A DNA stretch of 64,000 nucleotides. It comes from Streptomyces sp. 3214.6 (lineage in GTDB: Bacteria > Actinomycetota > Actinomycetes > Streptomycetales > Streptomycetaceae). The notes beneath the pieces were generated by a model. The model searched no databases. It was given only the letters and a program-made list of their open reading frames with translations, and was not told the DNA's origin. The first letter of the stretch is position 1, and each line of letters begins with the position of its first letter. This document shows positions 43,601-51,258 of the stretch, piece after piece. Position numbers and translations under genes: made by a program. The stretch covers positions 5,456,001-5,520,000 of the forward strand of contig NZ_LT670819.1 in assembly GCF_900129855.1 (NCBI RefSeq), given 5' to 3'.

Positions 43601-43660
43601 GAGGTGCTGGAGGAGGCGCTGGTGGAGGGGCTGGAGGAAAAGGAAGCAGGTTCCCCCTGA
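40658..43660 (+). CDS. FAD-linked oxidase / Fe-S oxidoreductase fusion (GlcD-GlcF type)
   Basis: A 1000-aa fused respiratory dehydrogenase, probably oxidising a 2-hydroxyacid such as D-lactate or 2-hydroxyglutarate. Residues 1-490 form the FAD part (ARGGGTSVAGQATGVGVVLDF, GNNSCGSHSVAWG, GSLSGEHGDGQARAELLP). Residues 530-610 hold two 4Fe-4S motifs (CVGVAKC...MCPSF and CLSCKGCRSDCPV). After a Gly-Glu-Ser repeat linker comes the CCG-type domain (VCCGLTYVSTG, LEPSCAAALRTDLPEL, GCCGLAGNFGFEKGHFEVS). It starts at GTG 40658, divergent from serC. Confidence 0.9.
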   Translation: MTVPEGLQGLEGELRRAVRGDVGFDVTSRALVTMDASNYRRVPVGVVAPRDADDVAATLAVCREAGVPVVARGGGTSVAGQATGVGVVLDFTRYMNRLVTLDPRARTAVVQPGLVLDRLQEAAAPHGLRFGPDPSTHSRCTLGGMIGNNSCGSHSVAWGTTADSVRELDVVTARGRRLRLGQGWAGAPDGLRGLVEGELARLRTGFPDLPRRISGYSLDALLPEHGADVARSFCGSEGTLGVLTEAVVGLVEAPRARALAVLGYADEGAAAEAAAGLLPYGPLTVEGMAADLVPSSAAAGLPRGAAWLFVETGGETGDEARARAQTIVRAADVVDARVVSDPAGQRALWRIREDASGTATRMAGGGSEAWPGWEDCAVPPARLGAYLRDFRGLLAAHGLHGTPYGHFGDGCIHVRIDFDLLTAAGVGRFRRFSEELADLVVAHGGSLSGEHGDGQARAELLPRMYGDELVALFERAKDLWDPDDLLNPGMLVRPAPLDAGLRFSVLPREPVPVAFGYPADGGDFSAAVRRCVGVAKCRTTSAAGESVMCPSFRVTGREEHSTRGRARLLHEMLAGELVTDGWRSTEVRDALDLCLSCKGCRSDCPVEVDMATYKAEFLHHHYEGRRRPAAHYSMGRLPLWLRWASRTRATGLVNALARVRPLAWAVRRAGGIAPEREIPRLARETFSGWWRKRGRPTVGSGESRVEGMGGSGESGESGELGESGESGELVVLWPDTFTEYLSPSVGRAAVRVLEAAGLRVALPPTLRMRGRPVGDGRSRGVGASAALLTARRGRVCCGLTYVSTGQLDHARVVLRRTLDLMEPVLETAAPVVVLEPSCAAALRTDLPELLSDDPRAGRLAARVLTFAEALERHAPDWTPPRLDRPTVGQTHCHQHAVLGDAAERRLREAAGLTGDLRGGCCGLAGNFGFEKGHFEVSRACAEEQLLPAVRNAPEGAVILADGYSCRTQLEQLAGVRGRHLAEVLEEALVEGLEEKEAGSP
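42782..42844. repeat. 9-bp repeat x7 coding a Gly-Glu-Ser/Leu linker
   Basis: Seven near-identical 9-bp units (ggcgagtcg and ggtgagttg variants) encode GGS-GES-GES-GEL-GES-GES-GEL between the Fe-S part and the CCG part of the fused oxidase. This is a likely slippage-expanded hinge. Confidence 0.9.
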
Positions 43661-43665
43661 GAACC

Positions 43666-44319
43666 TCATCCCTCCCGTCCGCTCCCGCCGGTTTGTCCGC
43701 CCGTCAGCTCGCGACGGCCACCCGGCTGACCACGTCGCAGGTCGCACGGCAGTCCGGTACCTGCGGGGGGTCTGTGCCGGGCATGGGTGTTGAGCCGCAG
43801 GGCCCGGTCCTCCATCCGGGCCCAGAAGGCGAGGAAGACGGTGTTGCCCGAGGTGAACAGGACGGCCGTCAGCCAGGCGGTGTGCACCATCGGCAGGGCG
43901 GCGCCCTCCAGCACCACCGCGATGTAGTTGGGATGGCGCAGATAGCGGTACGGGCCGTGGTGGACGAGTGGAAGAGCCGGGACAACGACGATCCGGGTGT
44001 TCCAGCGCGGCCCGAGCGCGTGCATGCACCATCCACGCACGGCCTGCACCAACACCAGGACGGCGACGGCCGACCAGCCCAACACCGGGACGAACGGGCG
44101 GTGGGCGAGGGCCACTTCGAGGGGAATGCCGAGGACGAGGCAGGTGTGCAGGACGACGACGACCGGGTAGGACCGGCGCCCGTACTCCACACCGCCGTGC
44201 GCGGTGGCCCAGCGGGTGTTGCGCCGGGCCACGCACAGCTCGACCAGACGCACGCAGCACATGGCGGCGACCAGGACCAGCGCCCCGAGGGGGACAGCGG
44301 CCGTGCCGGGCAGTGTCAT
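43666..44319 (-). CDS. Isoprenylcysteine carboxyl methyltransferase-like membrane methyltransferase (SrsB-type)
   Basis: A 217-aa integral membrane methyltransferase. Hydrophobic helices fill the N-terminal two thirds. The family signature GPYRYLRHPNYIAVVLEGAALP provides the SAM-binding loop, and ARMEDRALRL follows. In Streptomyces phenolic-lipid clusters an ICMT-like enzyme (SrsB) O-methylates the resorcinol or quinone. Here it is the last gene of the type III PKS operon and overlaps the exporter gene by 4 bp. Its substrate is inferred from this context. The C-terminus is Gly/Arg-rich. Confidence 0.88.
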   Translation of the reverse strand: MTLPGTAAVPLGALVLVAAMCCVRLVELCVARRNTRWATAHGGVEYGRRSYPVVVVLHTCLVLGIPLEVALAHRPFVPVLGWSAVAVLVLVQAVRGWCMHALGPRWNTRIVVVPALPLVHHGPYRYLRHPNYIAVVLEGAALPMVHTAWLTAVLFTSGNTVFLAFWARMEDRALRLNTHARHRPPAGTGLPCDLRRGQPGGRRELTGGQTGGSGREG

Positions 44320-45893
44320 TTCGGCACTCCTTCGGGCTCCTCGCTCCCGCCGTGCGGGGCGGGTTTCCGGGACGTCCTCGATGAGCCGAGTCCGAGGAAG
44401 CAGATCGCGGCGGCGGTGACCACGGCCACTGCGACGACCGCCGCGGACATGCCACTCATGAACGCGTCGCGGACGTCCTGGGCGAGCCCGCTACCCCGTG
44501 GGCCCAGGAGGTTCGCGACATACAGGCCGCCCGCCGGTGAGCGGCGCACCGCTTCCGCCGCCTGCCCGGGGAGCCCGTCGAGGTCCGAAGTGAGGGAGGA
44601 CCCGTAGCGGCTGTCGAAGACGGAGCCCATGAGCGCGATGCCGATGGACGCGCCGATCTCGCGAGTGACGTCGTTGGCGGCCGATGCCACGCCCTGCCGG
44701 TCGGCGGGCAGCGAGCCGGTGATGGCCGAGGTGCCGACGGCGCCGGTCAGGCCGAGGCCGAGGCCGGCCAACAGGACGCTGCCGAGGAAGGGCGGGTAAC
44801 CGGAGCCTGCCGTGAGCAGCGACATGGCCAGCAGCCCGGACGCCAGCAGGACCAGTCCGCTGATCATCACCACGCGCATGCCGACGCGCCGCACGAGCAG
44901 GGGGGTGGTCTGCGAGGTCGGTACGACGACCAGGGCCACCGGCACCAGGGCGACGGCGGAGCGCAGCGGGCCGTAGCCGAGGACGAGCCGCAGATATTGC
45001 AGGCCGACGAAGTAGAAGCCGAACAGGACCATGAACTGTACGGTCAGTGCCACGCTGCCGGCGGAGAATTCCCGCACGCGGAACAGGCGCGGATCGAGCA
45101 GCGGATTCTCGGTGCGCAGGCCGATGACGACGTAGGCGCTGCCGGCCGCCACGGCGACGGCCAGCGCGGCGACGACCTGAGGGGTACGCCAGCCTTGCTC
45201 GTTGCCCGCGATGAGCGCGTACACCAGCGCGCCTGGGGCGAGCGCGGTGCAGACGGCTCCGGCGGTGTCGAAGCGGCCGGGGCAGGCGTCCTTGGACTCG
45301 GGGGCCCGCACGGCGACGGCCAGAGCGGTGACCGAGGCGACGAGCCCGCAGGTCACGAAGATCGACCGCCAGGAGAACCACTCCAGCAGGGTCCCGGAGA
45401 CGAGCATGCCGAGGATGGACCCGGCGGCGGCGCAGCCGGACCAGACCGCGACCGCCTTGGCACGCCGCTCGGCCGGGAAGACGGCGGTGATGGTCGACAG
45501 CGTCCCCGGCATGATCATCGCGGCACCCAGGCCCATCACCAAGCGGCACAGGATGAGAGCGGTGGTGCTGGAAGCGGCCGAGGCGGTGAAGGCGGCGCCG
45601 CCGAAGACGACGGCGCCGACGAGCAGCACGGCCCGTCGGCCGACCCGGTCGCCCAGGGCGCCCAGCGGCAGCACCAGGCCGGCCAGGGCCACCGTGTAGG
45701 CGTCGACGATCCAGGTGAGCGAGGTGAAGGAGGCCGACAGGTCAAGGCCGATGTCCGGCAGGGCGAGGTTCAGCGCGGACATGGAAGCGGTGACGAGCAT
45801 CAGCGCGAGGCACATGACGCCGAGGACCCCGCGGCGCCCGGTCGGGCCGAGTGCCACCGCTGCTCCGCTCGGGAGGGCCGGCGTAGAAGTCAT
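44316..45893 (-). CDS. DHA2-type MFS exporter of the phenolic-lipid cluster
   Basis: A 525-aa, probably 14-helix drug:proton antiporter. Motifs are DAYTVALAGLVLPLGALGDRVGRRAVL (motif A after helix 2), LCRLVMGLGAAMIMPGTLSTI (helix 4 motif B type), and WSGCAAAGSILGMLVSGTLLEW (motif C type). It lies 34 bp after the type III PKS and overlaps the methyltransferase start. Likely role is export of, or self-resistance to, the cluster product; this is inferred from position. Confidence 0.88.
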   Translation of the reverse strand: MTSTPALPSGAAVALGPTGRRGVLGVMCLALMLVTASMSALNLALPDIGLDLSASFTSLTWIVDAYTVALAGLVLPLGALGDRVGRRAVLLVGAVVFGGAAFTASAASSTTALILCRLVMGLGAAMIMPGTLSTITAVFPAERRAKAVAVWSGCAAAGSILGMLVSGTLLEWFSWRSIFVTCGLVASVTALAVAVRAPESKDACPGRFDTAGAVCTALAPGALVYALIAGNEQGWRTPQVVAALAVAVAAGSAYVVIGLRTENPLLDPRLFRVREFSAGSVALTVQFMVLFGFYFVGLQYLRLVLGYGPLRSAVALVPVALVVVPTSQTTPLLVRRVGMRVVMISGLVLLASGLLAMSLLTAGSGYPPFLGSVLLAGLGLGLTGAVGTSAITGSLPADRQGVASAANDVTREIGASIGIALMGSVFDSRYGSSLTSDLDGLPGQAAEAVRRSPAGGLYVANLLGPRGSGLAQDVRDAFMSGMSAAVVAVAVVTAAAICFLGLGSSRTSRKPAPHGGSEEPEGVPK

Positions 45894-45927
45894 CCGTGGA
45901 CGCCCTCCATTGCGACGGGATGTGGTC

Positions 45928-47034
45928 TCACCAGCGGGTGAGGACCAGCTCGATGGCGAACCCGGGACCCATGGCGGCGATGAGGCCGGGCGCGCCCGCG
46001 GGCGGCGGTGTCGTCATGACCGTGTCCAGCACGTGCAGGACGGAGGCGGAGGAGAGGTTGCCGTTTTCCGCGAGGGACCGCCGGGTCGGTTCAAGCGCGT
46101 CGGGCGGCAGGTCGAAGGCGCGTTCCACCGAGGTGAGGACCTTCGGTCCGCCGCCGTGGACGATCCAGGTGGCGACCTCGCCAGGGGTGAGCGCGTGCCG
46201 GCCCAGCAGGTCGTACACGGCCTTCGGCAGATGCTCGGCGGTGAGGGCGGGCACCTCGGGGGCCAGCAGGATGCGCAGGCCGTGGGAGCCGATGTCCCAG
46301 CCGAGCACGTCCTCGGTGGCGGGCACCAAGTGGCTCTGCGCGTCGACCAGTTCGGGGCCGTCCCGGTGTCCTCGGGCGCCGGTGGCCACCACGGCGGCCG
46401 CCCCGTCCCCGAAGAGACTGCCGGCGACGATGTTCGCCATCGACGTGTCCTGCATCTGGTAGGCCAGCGAGCACAGTTCGACCGAGAGCAGCACCGCGGT
46501 GTCGTCGGGGTGGCCGAGGAGGTATTCACGCAGCCGGGCCAGGCCCGCGGCGCCGCCCGCGCAGCCGTTGCCGAACAGGGGGATCCGACGGACGTCGGGG
46601 CGCATTCCCACCCGGTGCGCAAGCCGGGCTTCGAGGGAGGGCACCGCCAGCCCGGTGACCGTCGTACTGATCACCGCGTCGACGTCCCCCGGCCGGGTGC
46701 CGGCCGCTTCCAGCGCCTCGGTGAGCACCTGTTCGCCCAGCTCCAGGGCGGTCTGGAGCCACAGCCGGTTGGCGTCGGTGAAGTCGGTGAGCGCGCGTAG
46801 TTCCGCGAGCGGGCGGGCGAAGTGGCGGGTGGTCACTTCGGCGTTGGACTGGATCTTGCGGAGCATCAGCCTGCCGGTCTGTGACCGTCCCAGCGTTGTG
46901 CCCGCCAGGGCGTCCATGATCTCCGCCTGGGAGAACCGGTGCGGTGGTACGGCGGTGCGGATGGCCCTCACCCGTGGTCCGGGTGCGGCCGGCCCCCAGC
47001 GCCCACGGACGGTCGTCATCTGATCTGGCGACAC
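45928..47034 (-). CDS. Type III polyketide synthase (SrsA/alkylresorcinol-type)
   Basis: A 368-aa chalcone-synthase-fold enzyme that extends a CoA or ACP starter with malonyl-CoA and cyclises it. The triad is intact: Cys158 in GNGCAGGAAG, His293 in WIVHGGGPK, Asn326 in NGNLSSASVL. The C-terminal AMGPGFAIELVL loop is the family GPG signature. Adjacent SrsB- and SrsC-like genes point to a long-chain phenolic lipid, alkylresorcinol or alkylpyrone. GTG at 47034 is chosen because agggcgag precedes it; ATG at 47019 is possible but lacks a ribosome site. Confidence 0.92.
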   Translation of the reverse strand: MSPDQMTTVRGRWGPAAPGPRVRAIRTAVPPHRFSQAEIMDALAGTTLGRSQTGRLMLRKIQSNAEVTTRHFARPLAELRALTDFTDANRLWLQTALELGEQVLTEALEAAGTRPGDVDAVISTTVTGLAVPSLEARLAHRVGMRPDVRRIPLFGNGCAGGAAGLARLREYLLGHPDDTAVLLSVELCSLAYQMQDTSMANIVAGSLFGDGAAAVVATGARGHRDGPELVDAQSHLVPATEDVLGWDIGSHGLRILLAPEVPALTAEHLPKAVYDLLGRHALTPGEVATWIVHGGGPKVLTSVERAFDLPPDALEPTRRSLAENGNLSSASVLHVLDTVMTTPPPAGAPGLIAAMGPGFAIELVLTRW

Positions 47035-47079
47035 TCGGAATCTCGCCCTTTCTGCTGCCGTTTGCGCGTCTGATGGTGG

Positions 47080-48309
47080 CTATTCGGCCGTGAACAGCAG
47101 GACCGCGTTCTGGCCCCCGAAGCCGAAGGAGCAGCTGAGTCCCGCCCCCAGGGGCGTCGGGCGCGGCCGTCCGGCCACGATGTCGAGTTTGTGGTCGCCG
47201 TCCTGTCCCTCGAAGTTGGCGACCGGGGGCACCAGCCCGTGGCGCAGGGCGAGGACCGTGTAGGCCGCCTGGATCGCTCCCGCCGCCCCGAGGGCGTGCC
47301 CGATCACGCCCTTGGCCGCGGTGACCGGGGGCACCCCGTCGCCGAAGACCCGGCTCAGGGCGGCGGCTTCCGCCGCGTCGTTGAGCGGGGTGCCGGTGCC
47401 ATGGGCGTTGACGTGCGCGATGTCCGCGAGGCGGCAGTCCGCGTCCCGGAGCGCGGCCGTGATGGCCCGTGCGGCGCCCTCGCCGCGCGGGTGCGGGGCC
47501 ACGGGGTGGTGGGCGTCGGCGCCGGCGCCGTACCCGCGCAGCACGGCCAGCATCCGGGCGCGACGGGCGCGCGCGTCCGCGGCTCGTTCCAGAACGAGGA
47601 CGGCGGCGCCCTCGCCGAGGACGAAGCCGTCACGTCGCGCGTCGAACGGCCTGCCGGCCAGCTCCGGCTCCTCCCGGCGGCGGGACAGCGCGCGCATCCG
47701 GGTGAAGCAGGTGGCCGTCATCCGGGACCGGGCCGATTCACTGCCGCCCGCCAACACGATGTCGCAGGTGCCTGACCGCAGCAGGTCCCGGGCCACGCCG
47801 AGCGCGGTGGCGCCCGATGCGCAGGCGCTGGCGGTGGTGAAGTTGGGGCCGCGCGCTCCCAGGTCGATGGCGACCTCACCGGCGGCCATACTCGGCACGC
47901 TGCGCGGAAGCGCGAGCGGCGAGACCCGCTCCGGCTGGTCGGCGCCGAGATGACCGAACTCGGTGACGTAGGTGCTCAGGCAGTTCGATCCGACGCCGAG
48001 GACGACGCCGACCCGCTCGCCGAGCCCCCCTTCGCTGACGCTGCCCAACTCCGCGTCGGCGACGGCCCTGCGGGCAGCCACCAGGGCGAACTGGATGAAC
48101 CGGTCCGCACGCCGGACAAGCGGACGGCCGAGCTCCGCCACCGGGTCGAAACCGGTGACCTGGCAGGAGAAGTCGACGGGCAGTCCGGCGAGTTCGGGAT
48201 CGCGGGCGGCCAGCGAGCTTCCCCGGCACAGGGCCCCCCAGTTCTCCTCGGGCGTGTGCCCGGCCGGGGTGACCAGGCCCAAGCCGGTGACGGCGATCTC
48301 AGCGGGCAT
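47080..48309 (-). CDS. FabF-type beta-ketoacyl-ACP synthase
   Basis: A 409-aa condensing enzyme. The catalytic residues are Cys163 (TTASACASGA), His303 (VNAHGTGTPLND) and His338 (KGVIGHALGAAGA). It is a single ketosynthase with no chain-length-factor partner, unlike type II aromatic PKS clusters. It overlaps the ACP gene by 11 bp. Together with ACP and desaturase it probably elongates or beta-ketoacylates a dedicated fatty acyl chain for the type III PKS; this is inference. Start MPAEIAVTGLGLVTPAG is typical. Confidence 0.92.
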   Translation of the reverse strand: MPAEIAVTGLGLVTPAGHTPEENWGALCRGSSLAARDPELAGLPVDFSCQVTGFDPVAELGRPLVRRADRFIQFALVAARRAVADAELGSVSEGGLGERVGVVLGVGSNCLSTYVTEFGHLGADQPERVSPLALPRSVPSMAAGEVAIDLGARGPNFTTASACASGATALGVARDLLRSGTCDIVLAGGSESARSRMTATCFTRMRALSRRREEPELAGRPFDARRDGFVLGEGAAVLVLERAADARARRARMLAVLRGYGAGADAHHPVAPHPRGEGAARAITAALRDADCRLADIAHVNAHGTGTPLNDAAEAAALSRVFGDGVPPVTAAKGVIGHALGAAGAIQAAYTVLALRHGLVPPVANFEGQDGDHKLDIVAGRPRPTPLGAGLSCSFGFGGQNAVLLFTAE

Positions 48310-48565
48310 GGCGAGCGGCGGCGAAGGCGCGGGCCGCGTCAGCGAGCGTCGAGGACGGTGAGAGGTCCAATGTGTCCTCGGGCAGAACGATCCCGAACTC
48401 CTCCTCCGCCGCCACCACCAGTTCCATCAGGGCCAGGGAATCCACGTCGAGGCTTTCGAAGCTGGTCGTCGGCGTGAGGTCCGCGGGGTCCGCATCGATC
48501 TCCAGGTGCTGGGTCAGCAAAGCTAAGAGCTGTTCGGGGAGCGCGTGGGGTGTCGCCTGGGTCAT
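48299..48565 (-). CDS. Acyl carrier protein
   Basis: An 88-aa carrier with phosphopantetheine attachment Ser43 in SLDVDSLALMELV. Four-helix ACP length and acidic composition fit. It shares ATGA with the desaturase upstream and overlaps the ketosynthase downstream, so these three form one coupled module. It differs from housekeeping ACP motifs (typically GADSLD), consistent with a specialised carrier. Confidence 0.9.
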   Translation of the reverse strand: MTQATPHALPEQLLALLTQHLEIDADPADLTPTTSFESLDVDSLALMELVVAAEEEFGIVLPEDTLDLSPSSTLADAARAFAAARHAR

Positions 48566-49557
48566 ACGTGTGCCTCCCGTGCGGTGGGGTCTTCGCGAGA
48601 AGCCTTGATGAGATCTTCGCGCGGTCGGTCTTCGTGGGGGGTCTTCATGCGGTCGAACAGCTCCCGGGCGCGGGCCGCCCGTGCGGTGAGCCGCTCCCGG
48701 TCGGCGTCCAGCCGGTCCCGCGCCTGCTCGCCGGTGGGTCCCAGGCCGGTCAGGGACATCACCTGCAGCGCGCGCAGCAGGGGGACCACCACGTGCTCCA
48801 GGTGGACGTCCGGGCCGTAGATGCCGGCTGCCGCGATCCGAGCCGCCCGCGCCCGGAAACCGGGGAGGGAGGCGCCGGGCATCTCGAAATCGTGCAGGAC
48901 GTCCGCGAGGGCGGTCAGGGCCGAGTCGGGGAACAGGGCGAGCGCGTCGCTGAACAGTCCCCGGTAGAAGAGCATGTGCAGGTTCTCGTCCGCCGCGATC
49001 CGCGCCATCAGCTGCTCGCCGACGGGGTCCTGGCAGGCGGCTCCGGCGTTGCGGTGCGCCTGCCGGGTCGCCAGCTCCTGGACCGTGACATACGCCAGGG
49101 AGTGCAGGAGAGTCGGCAGGCCGGCCCGGTATCCGGTGCCGACATGCCGCATGCGCAGCTCTTCAAGCGCGGCGGGGTCCACGGCGCGGCGGGCGTGGAC
49201 GTAGCCGCGCAGGGCCGCAGCGTGGCGATCCTCCTCGGCCGTCCACCGATGCACCCACGAGCCCCAGGCGCCGTCCCGGCCGAACCGGGTGGCGATCTCG
49301 AAGTGGTAACTGGGCAGGTTGTCCTCCGTCAGGAGGTTCACGACCAGCGCATCCTGGACGGCCTGGGGCAGTGCCGACTGCTCCGGCGTCCAGGCCGTGC
49401 CCCGCAGCGGGCCCTCGAAGTCGCGTGCCGCGCTCCACGGCACGTACTGGTGCGGAAGCCAGTCACGCGCGGTGGCCAGATGCTGTTCCAGCAGCCGTTC
49501 GACCGAGGGCTCCAGCTCCCGCAGGACGCGTTCCTCCTCGGTGGGGCCATCGCCCAT
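48562..49557 (-). CDS. Soluble di-iron acyl-ACP desaturase
   Basis: A 331-aa enzyme of the plant stearoyl-ACP / mycobacterial DesA family that inserts a double bond into ACP-bound acyl chains. All six iron ligands can be placed: Glu78 (LLTEDNLPSYH), Glu109 and His112 (AEEDRH), Glu161 (VQELAT), Glu191 and His194 (ADENLHMLFY). It is coupled to the ACP by a 4-bp overlap, implying this ACP carries its substrate. It presumably needs ferredoxin from elsewhere. The desaturated position is unknown. Confidence 0.92.
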   Translation of the reverse strand: MGDGPTEEERVLRELEPSVERLLEQHLATARDWLPHQYVPWSAARDFEGPLRGTAWTPEQSALPQAVQDALVVNLLTEDNLPSYHFEIATRFGRDGAWGSWVHRWTAEEDRHAAALRGYVHARRAVDPAALEELRMRHVGTGYRAGLPTLLHSLAYVTVQELATRQAHRNAGAACQDPVGEQLMARIAADENLHMLFYRGLFSDALALFPDSALTALADVLHDFEMPGASLPGFRARAARIAAAGIYGPDVHLEHVVVPLLRALQVMSLTGLGPTGEQARDRLDADRERLTARAARARELFDRMKTPHEDRPREDLIKASREDPTAREAHV

Positions 49558-49686
49558 CGATCCCTCCCTGACGTGTCCTCACCTGTGCACGCTGGTTCGT
49601 GCACCCCGTTATGGGAACGCGGGCCGATGCAATACGAAACGATCTTTCACTCGTCCGGAGATTTCCTCAACGACGTGTCACTGAGT

Positions 49687-51234
49687 TCATCCGGTCGGGG
49701 GACTGACCGGATGACTCTTCAGTGCAGGTAGGTTCAGGCACACATCGGGTGCGGCGCGTGCCGTGCACAGCACCGTGCCGTCGGGGCGCACGACGGCCGC
49801 CCGTGCGCCGCCGCCGCGCAGCCAGCGGTGCAGTGCGGTGCCGGGTCCTGCCACCACCAGCACGGCGCCGCGCCGCCGCACCTCGGTGCACAGGGCTTCG
49901 GCCGGGCGCTCGGTCGTGACGAGCGCGAACCGTCCCTGGGCAAGGTCGTCGAATCTGTGACGTGGGTCAGCGGGGTCGAGCGGCGCGTTCGGGCACAGGC
50001 TGCCCGCGAGGCCCCGGCGCAGCCGTGGCCTCCGGACCAGTGCGGAACGGCGCAGTGCCGGTGTCTCGCTCCTGACGGCCAAGGTCGGCAACCAGGGCAG
50101 CAGGACCAGCCGGGGCAGCAGCGACCGGCGCAGGACGTTGCCGAGATCGCCGCCCTGCGTCATCGCGCTCCCGACGAGCTTCGCCATCCGGATCAGTGCG
50201 CGGGCGTGCGGTTTCCGCTCGCTCTGATAGGTGTCCAGGACGGCTTCGGGGAGGCTGCCGCAGAGAACGGCCGCGAGTTTCCAGGACAGGTTGGCCGCAT
50301 CGCGCAGTCCGGCGCCCAGGCCCTGGCCGATGAAGGGGGGCGTCAGATGGGCGGCGTCCCCGAGCAGGAACACGCGCCGGTCCCGCCAGTGGTCGGCGAC
50401 CTGGGCGCGGAAGGTGTACTCGGCGACGCGTACGAGCTGCAGTTCCCCGGCTGGGACGGTGCCGGTCCAGGGCGCGATCAGCGGGGACAGCCGGGCGATG
50501 TCGCGGTAGTCATCGGCCACGTCCCCAGGGCCCAGCTGGAACTCCCAGCGGTAGCGTCTCGGCCCGATCCGCATGTACGCCGCCGCACGGGTGGGATCGC
50601 AGACCTGGTGTGCGCCCTCCCACTGCCCCAGGTCTGCGTCGGTGACCACATCGGCGACGAGCCAGCGCTGTGCCGGGCCCAGGTCCCGCATCGCGGCGCC
50701 GATCCAGGACCGGGTGCGGCTGTTCGCGCCGTCGCAGCCCAGCACGTACCCGGCGCGCAGGACATCCCGCTCACCGGTGGCCCGGTCGGTGATCCGGACC
50801 GTCACCGCCCCGTCGTCGCGCTGGTCCAGACCGGTGACCTCGGTCCGGCTACGCAGGGTGACGCCGGGGAACCGGGTGAGGTTGGCGCACAGAAGCGCCT
50901 CCAGCTCCGGCTGGTCGTACATGTTCGCCTCGGGGTAACCGTGCACGCCCGCCCCCGACGCCCGCTGGAACTCCGCCAGCGGGCGCAGTTCCCGATCGAC
51001 CAGGCGCATCCCCAGGCAGGGCCGGGAGATCGCGGCGAACTGCTCGCGCACGCCGAGCCAGGCCAGGATCCGGTACACCTCGTCGTCCAGGTGAACCGCT
51101 CGGGGCTGCGGGCAGACCGGCTGCCGGCGTTCCAGGACCAGGCACTCGACGCCGTACAAGCCGAGCAGGGTCGCCACAGCGAGCCCGGTGGGGCCCGCCC
51201 CGACGACGACCACCGGCACCTGCGACCGGCTCAT
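49687..51234 (-). CDS. FAD-dependent aromatic monooxygenase (MhpA/SrsC-type)
   Basis: A 515-aa class A flavoprotein hydroxylase. The FAD Rossmann motif is VVVVGAGPTGLAVATLL, the DG motif GCDGANSRTR, and the GD motif RVFLLGDAAHLTPPFIGQGLGAGLRDAANLSWKL. The C-terminal thioredoxin-like domain typical of MhpA-like phenol hydroxylases is present. In srs-type pathways such an enzyme hydroxylates the alkylresorcinol ring, leading to a hydroquinone. It is separated from the desaturase by about 130 bp, where a secondary promoter could lie. Confidence 0.9.
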   Translation of the reverse strand: MSRSQVPVVVVGAGPTGLAVATLLGLYGVECLVLERRQPVCPQPRAVHLDDEVYRILAWLGVREQFAAISRPCLGMRLVDRELRPLAEFQRASGAGVHGYPEANMYDQPELEALLCANLTRFPGVTLRSRTEVTGLDQRDDGAVTVRITDRATGERDVLRAGYVLGCDGANSRTRSWIGAAMRDLGPAQRWLVADVVTDADLGQWEGAHQVCDPTRAAAYMRIGPRRYRWEFQLGPGDVADDYRDIARLSPLIAPWTGTVPAGELQLVRVAEYTFRAQVADHWRDRRVFLLGDAAHLTPPFIGQGLGAGLRDAANLSWKLAAVLCGSLPEAVLDTYQSERKPHARALIRMAKLVGSAMTQGGDLGNVLRRSLLPRLVLLPWLPTLAVRSETPALRRSALVRRPRLRRGLAGSLCPNAPLDPADPRHRFDDLAQGRFALVTTERPAEALCTEVRRRGAVLVVAGPGTALHRWLRGGGARAAVVRPDGTVLCTARAAPDVCLNLPALKSHPVSPPTG

Positions 51235-51258
51235 CCCAAGCCCCCGCCCCGAGCCCGG

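Noticed and set aside
47080..48565. Ketosynthase plus ACP as a minimal type II aromatic PKS.
   Set aside because: No chain-length factor, cyclase or ketoreductase is present. The partner is a type III PKS and an acyl-ACP desaturase, which fits lipid metabolism better.
48562..49557. Polyyne or terminal-alkyne cluster suggested by desaturase, ACP and ketosynthase.
   Set aside because: Those clusters carry several membrane-type desaturases/acetylenases, an acyl-ACP ligase and usually a thioesterase, all absent here. The enzyme is a soluble di-iron desaturase.
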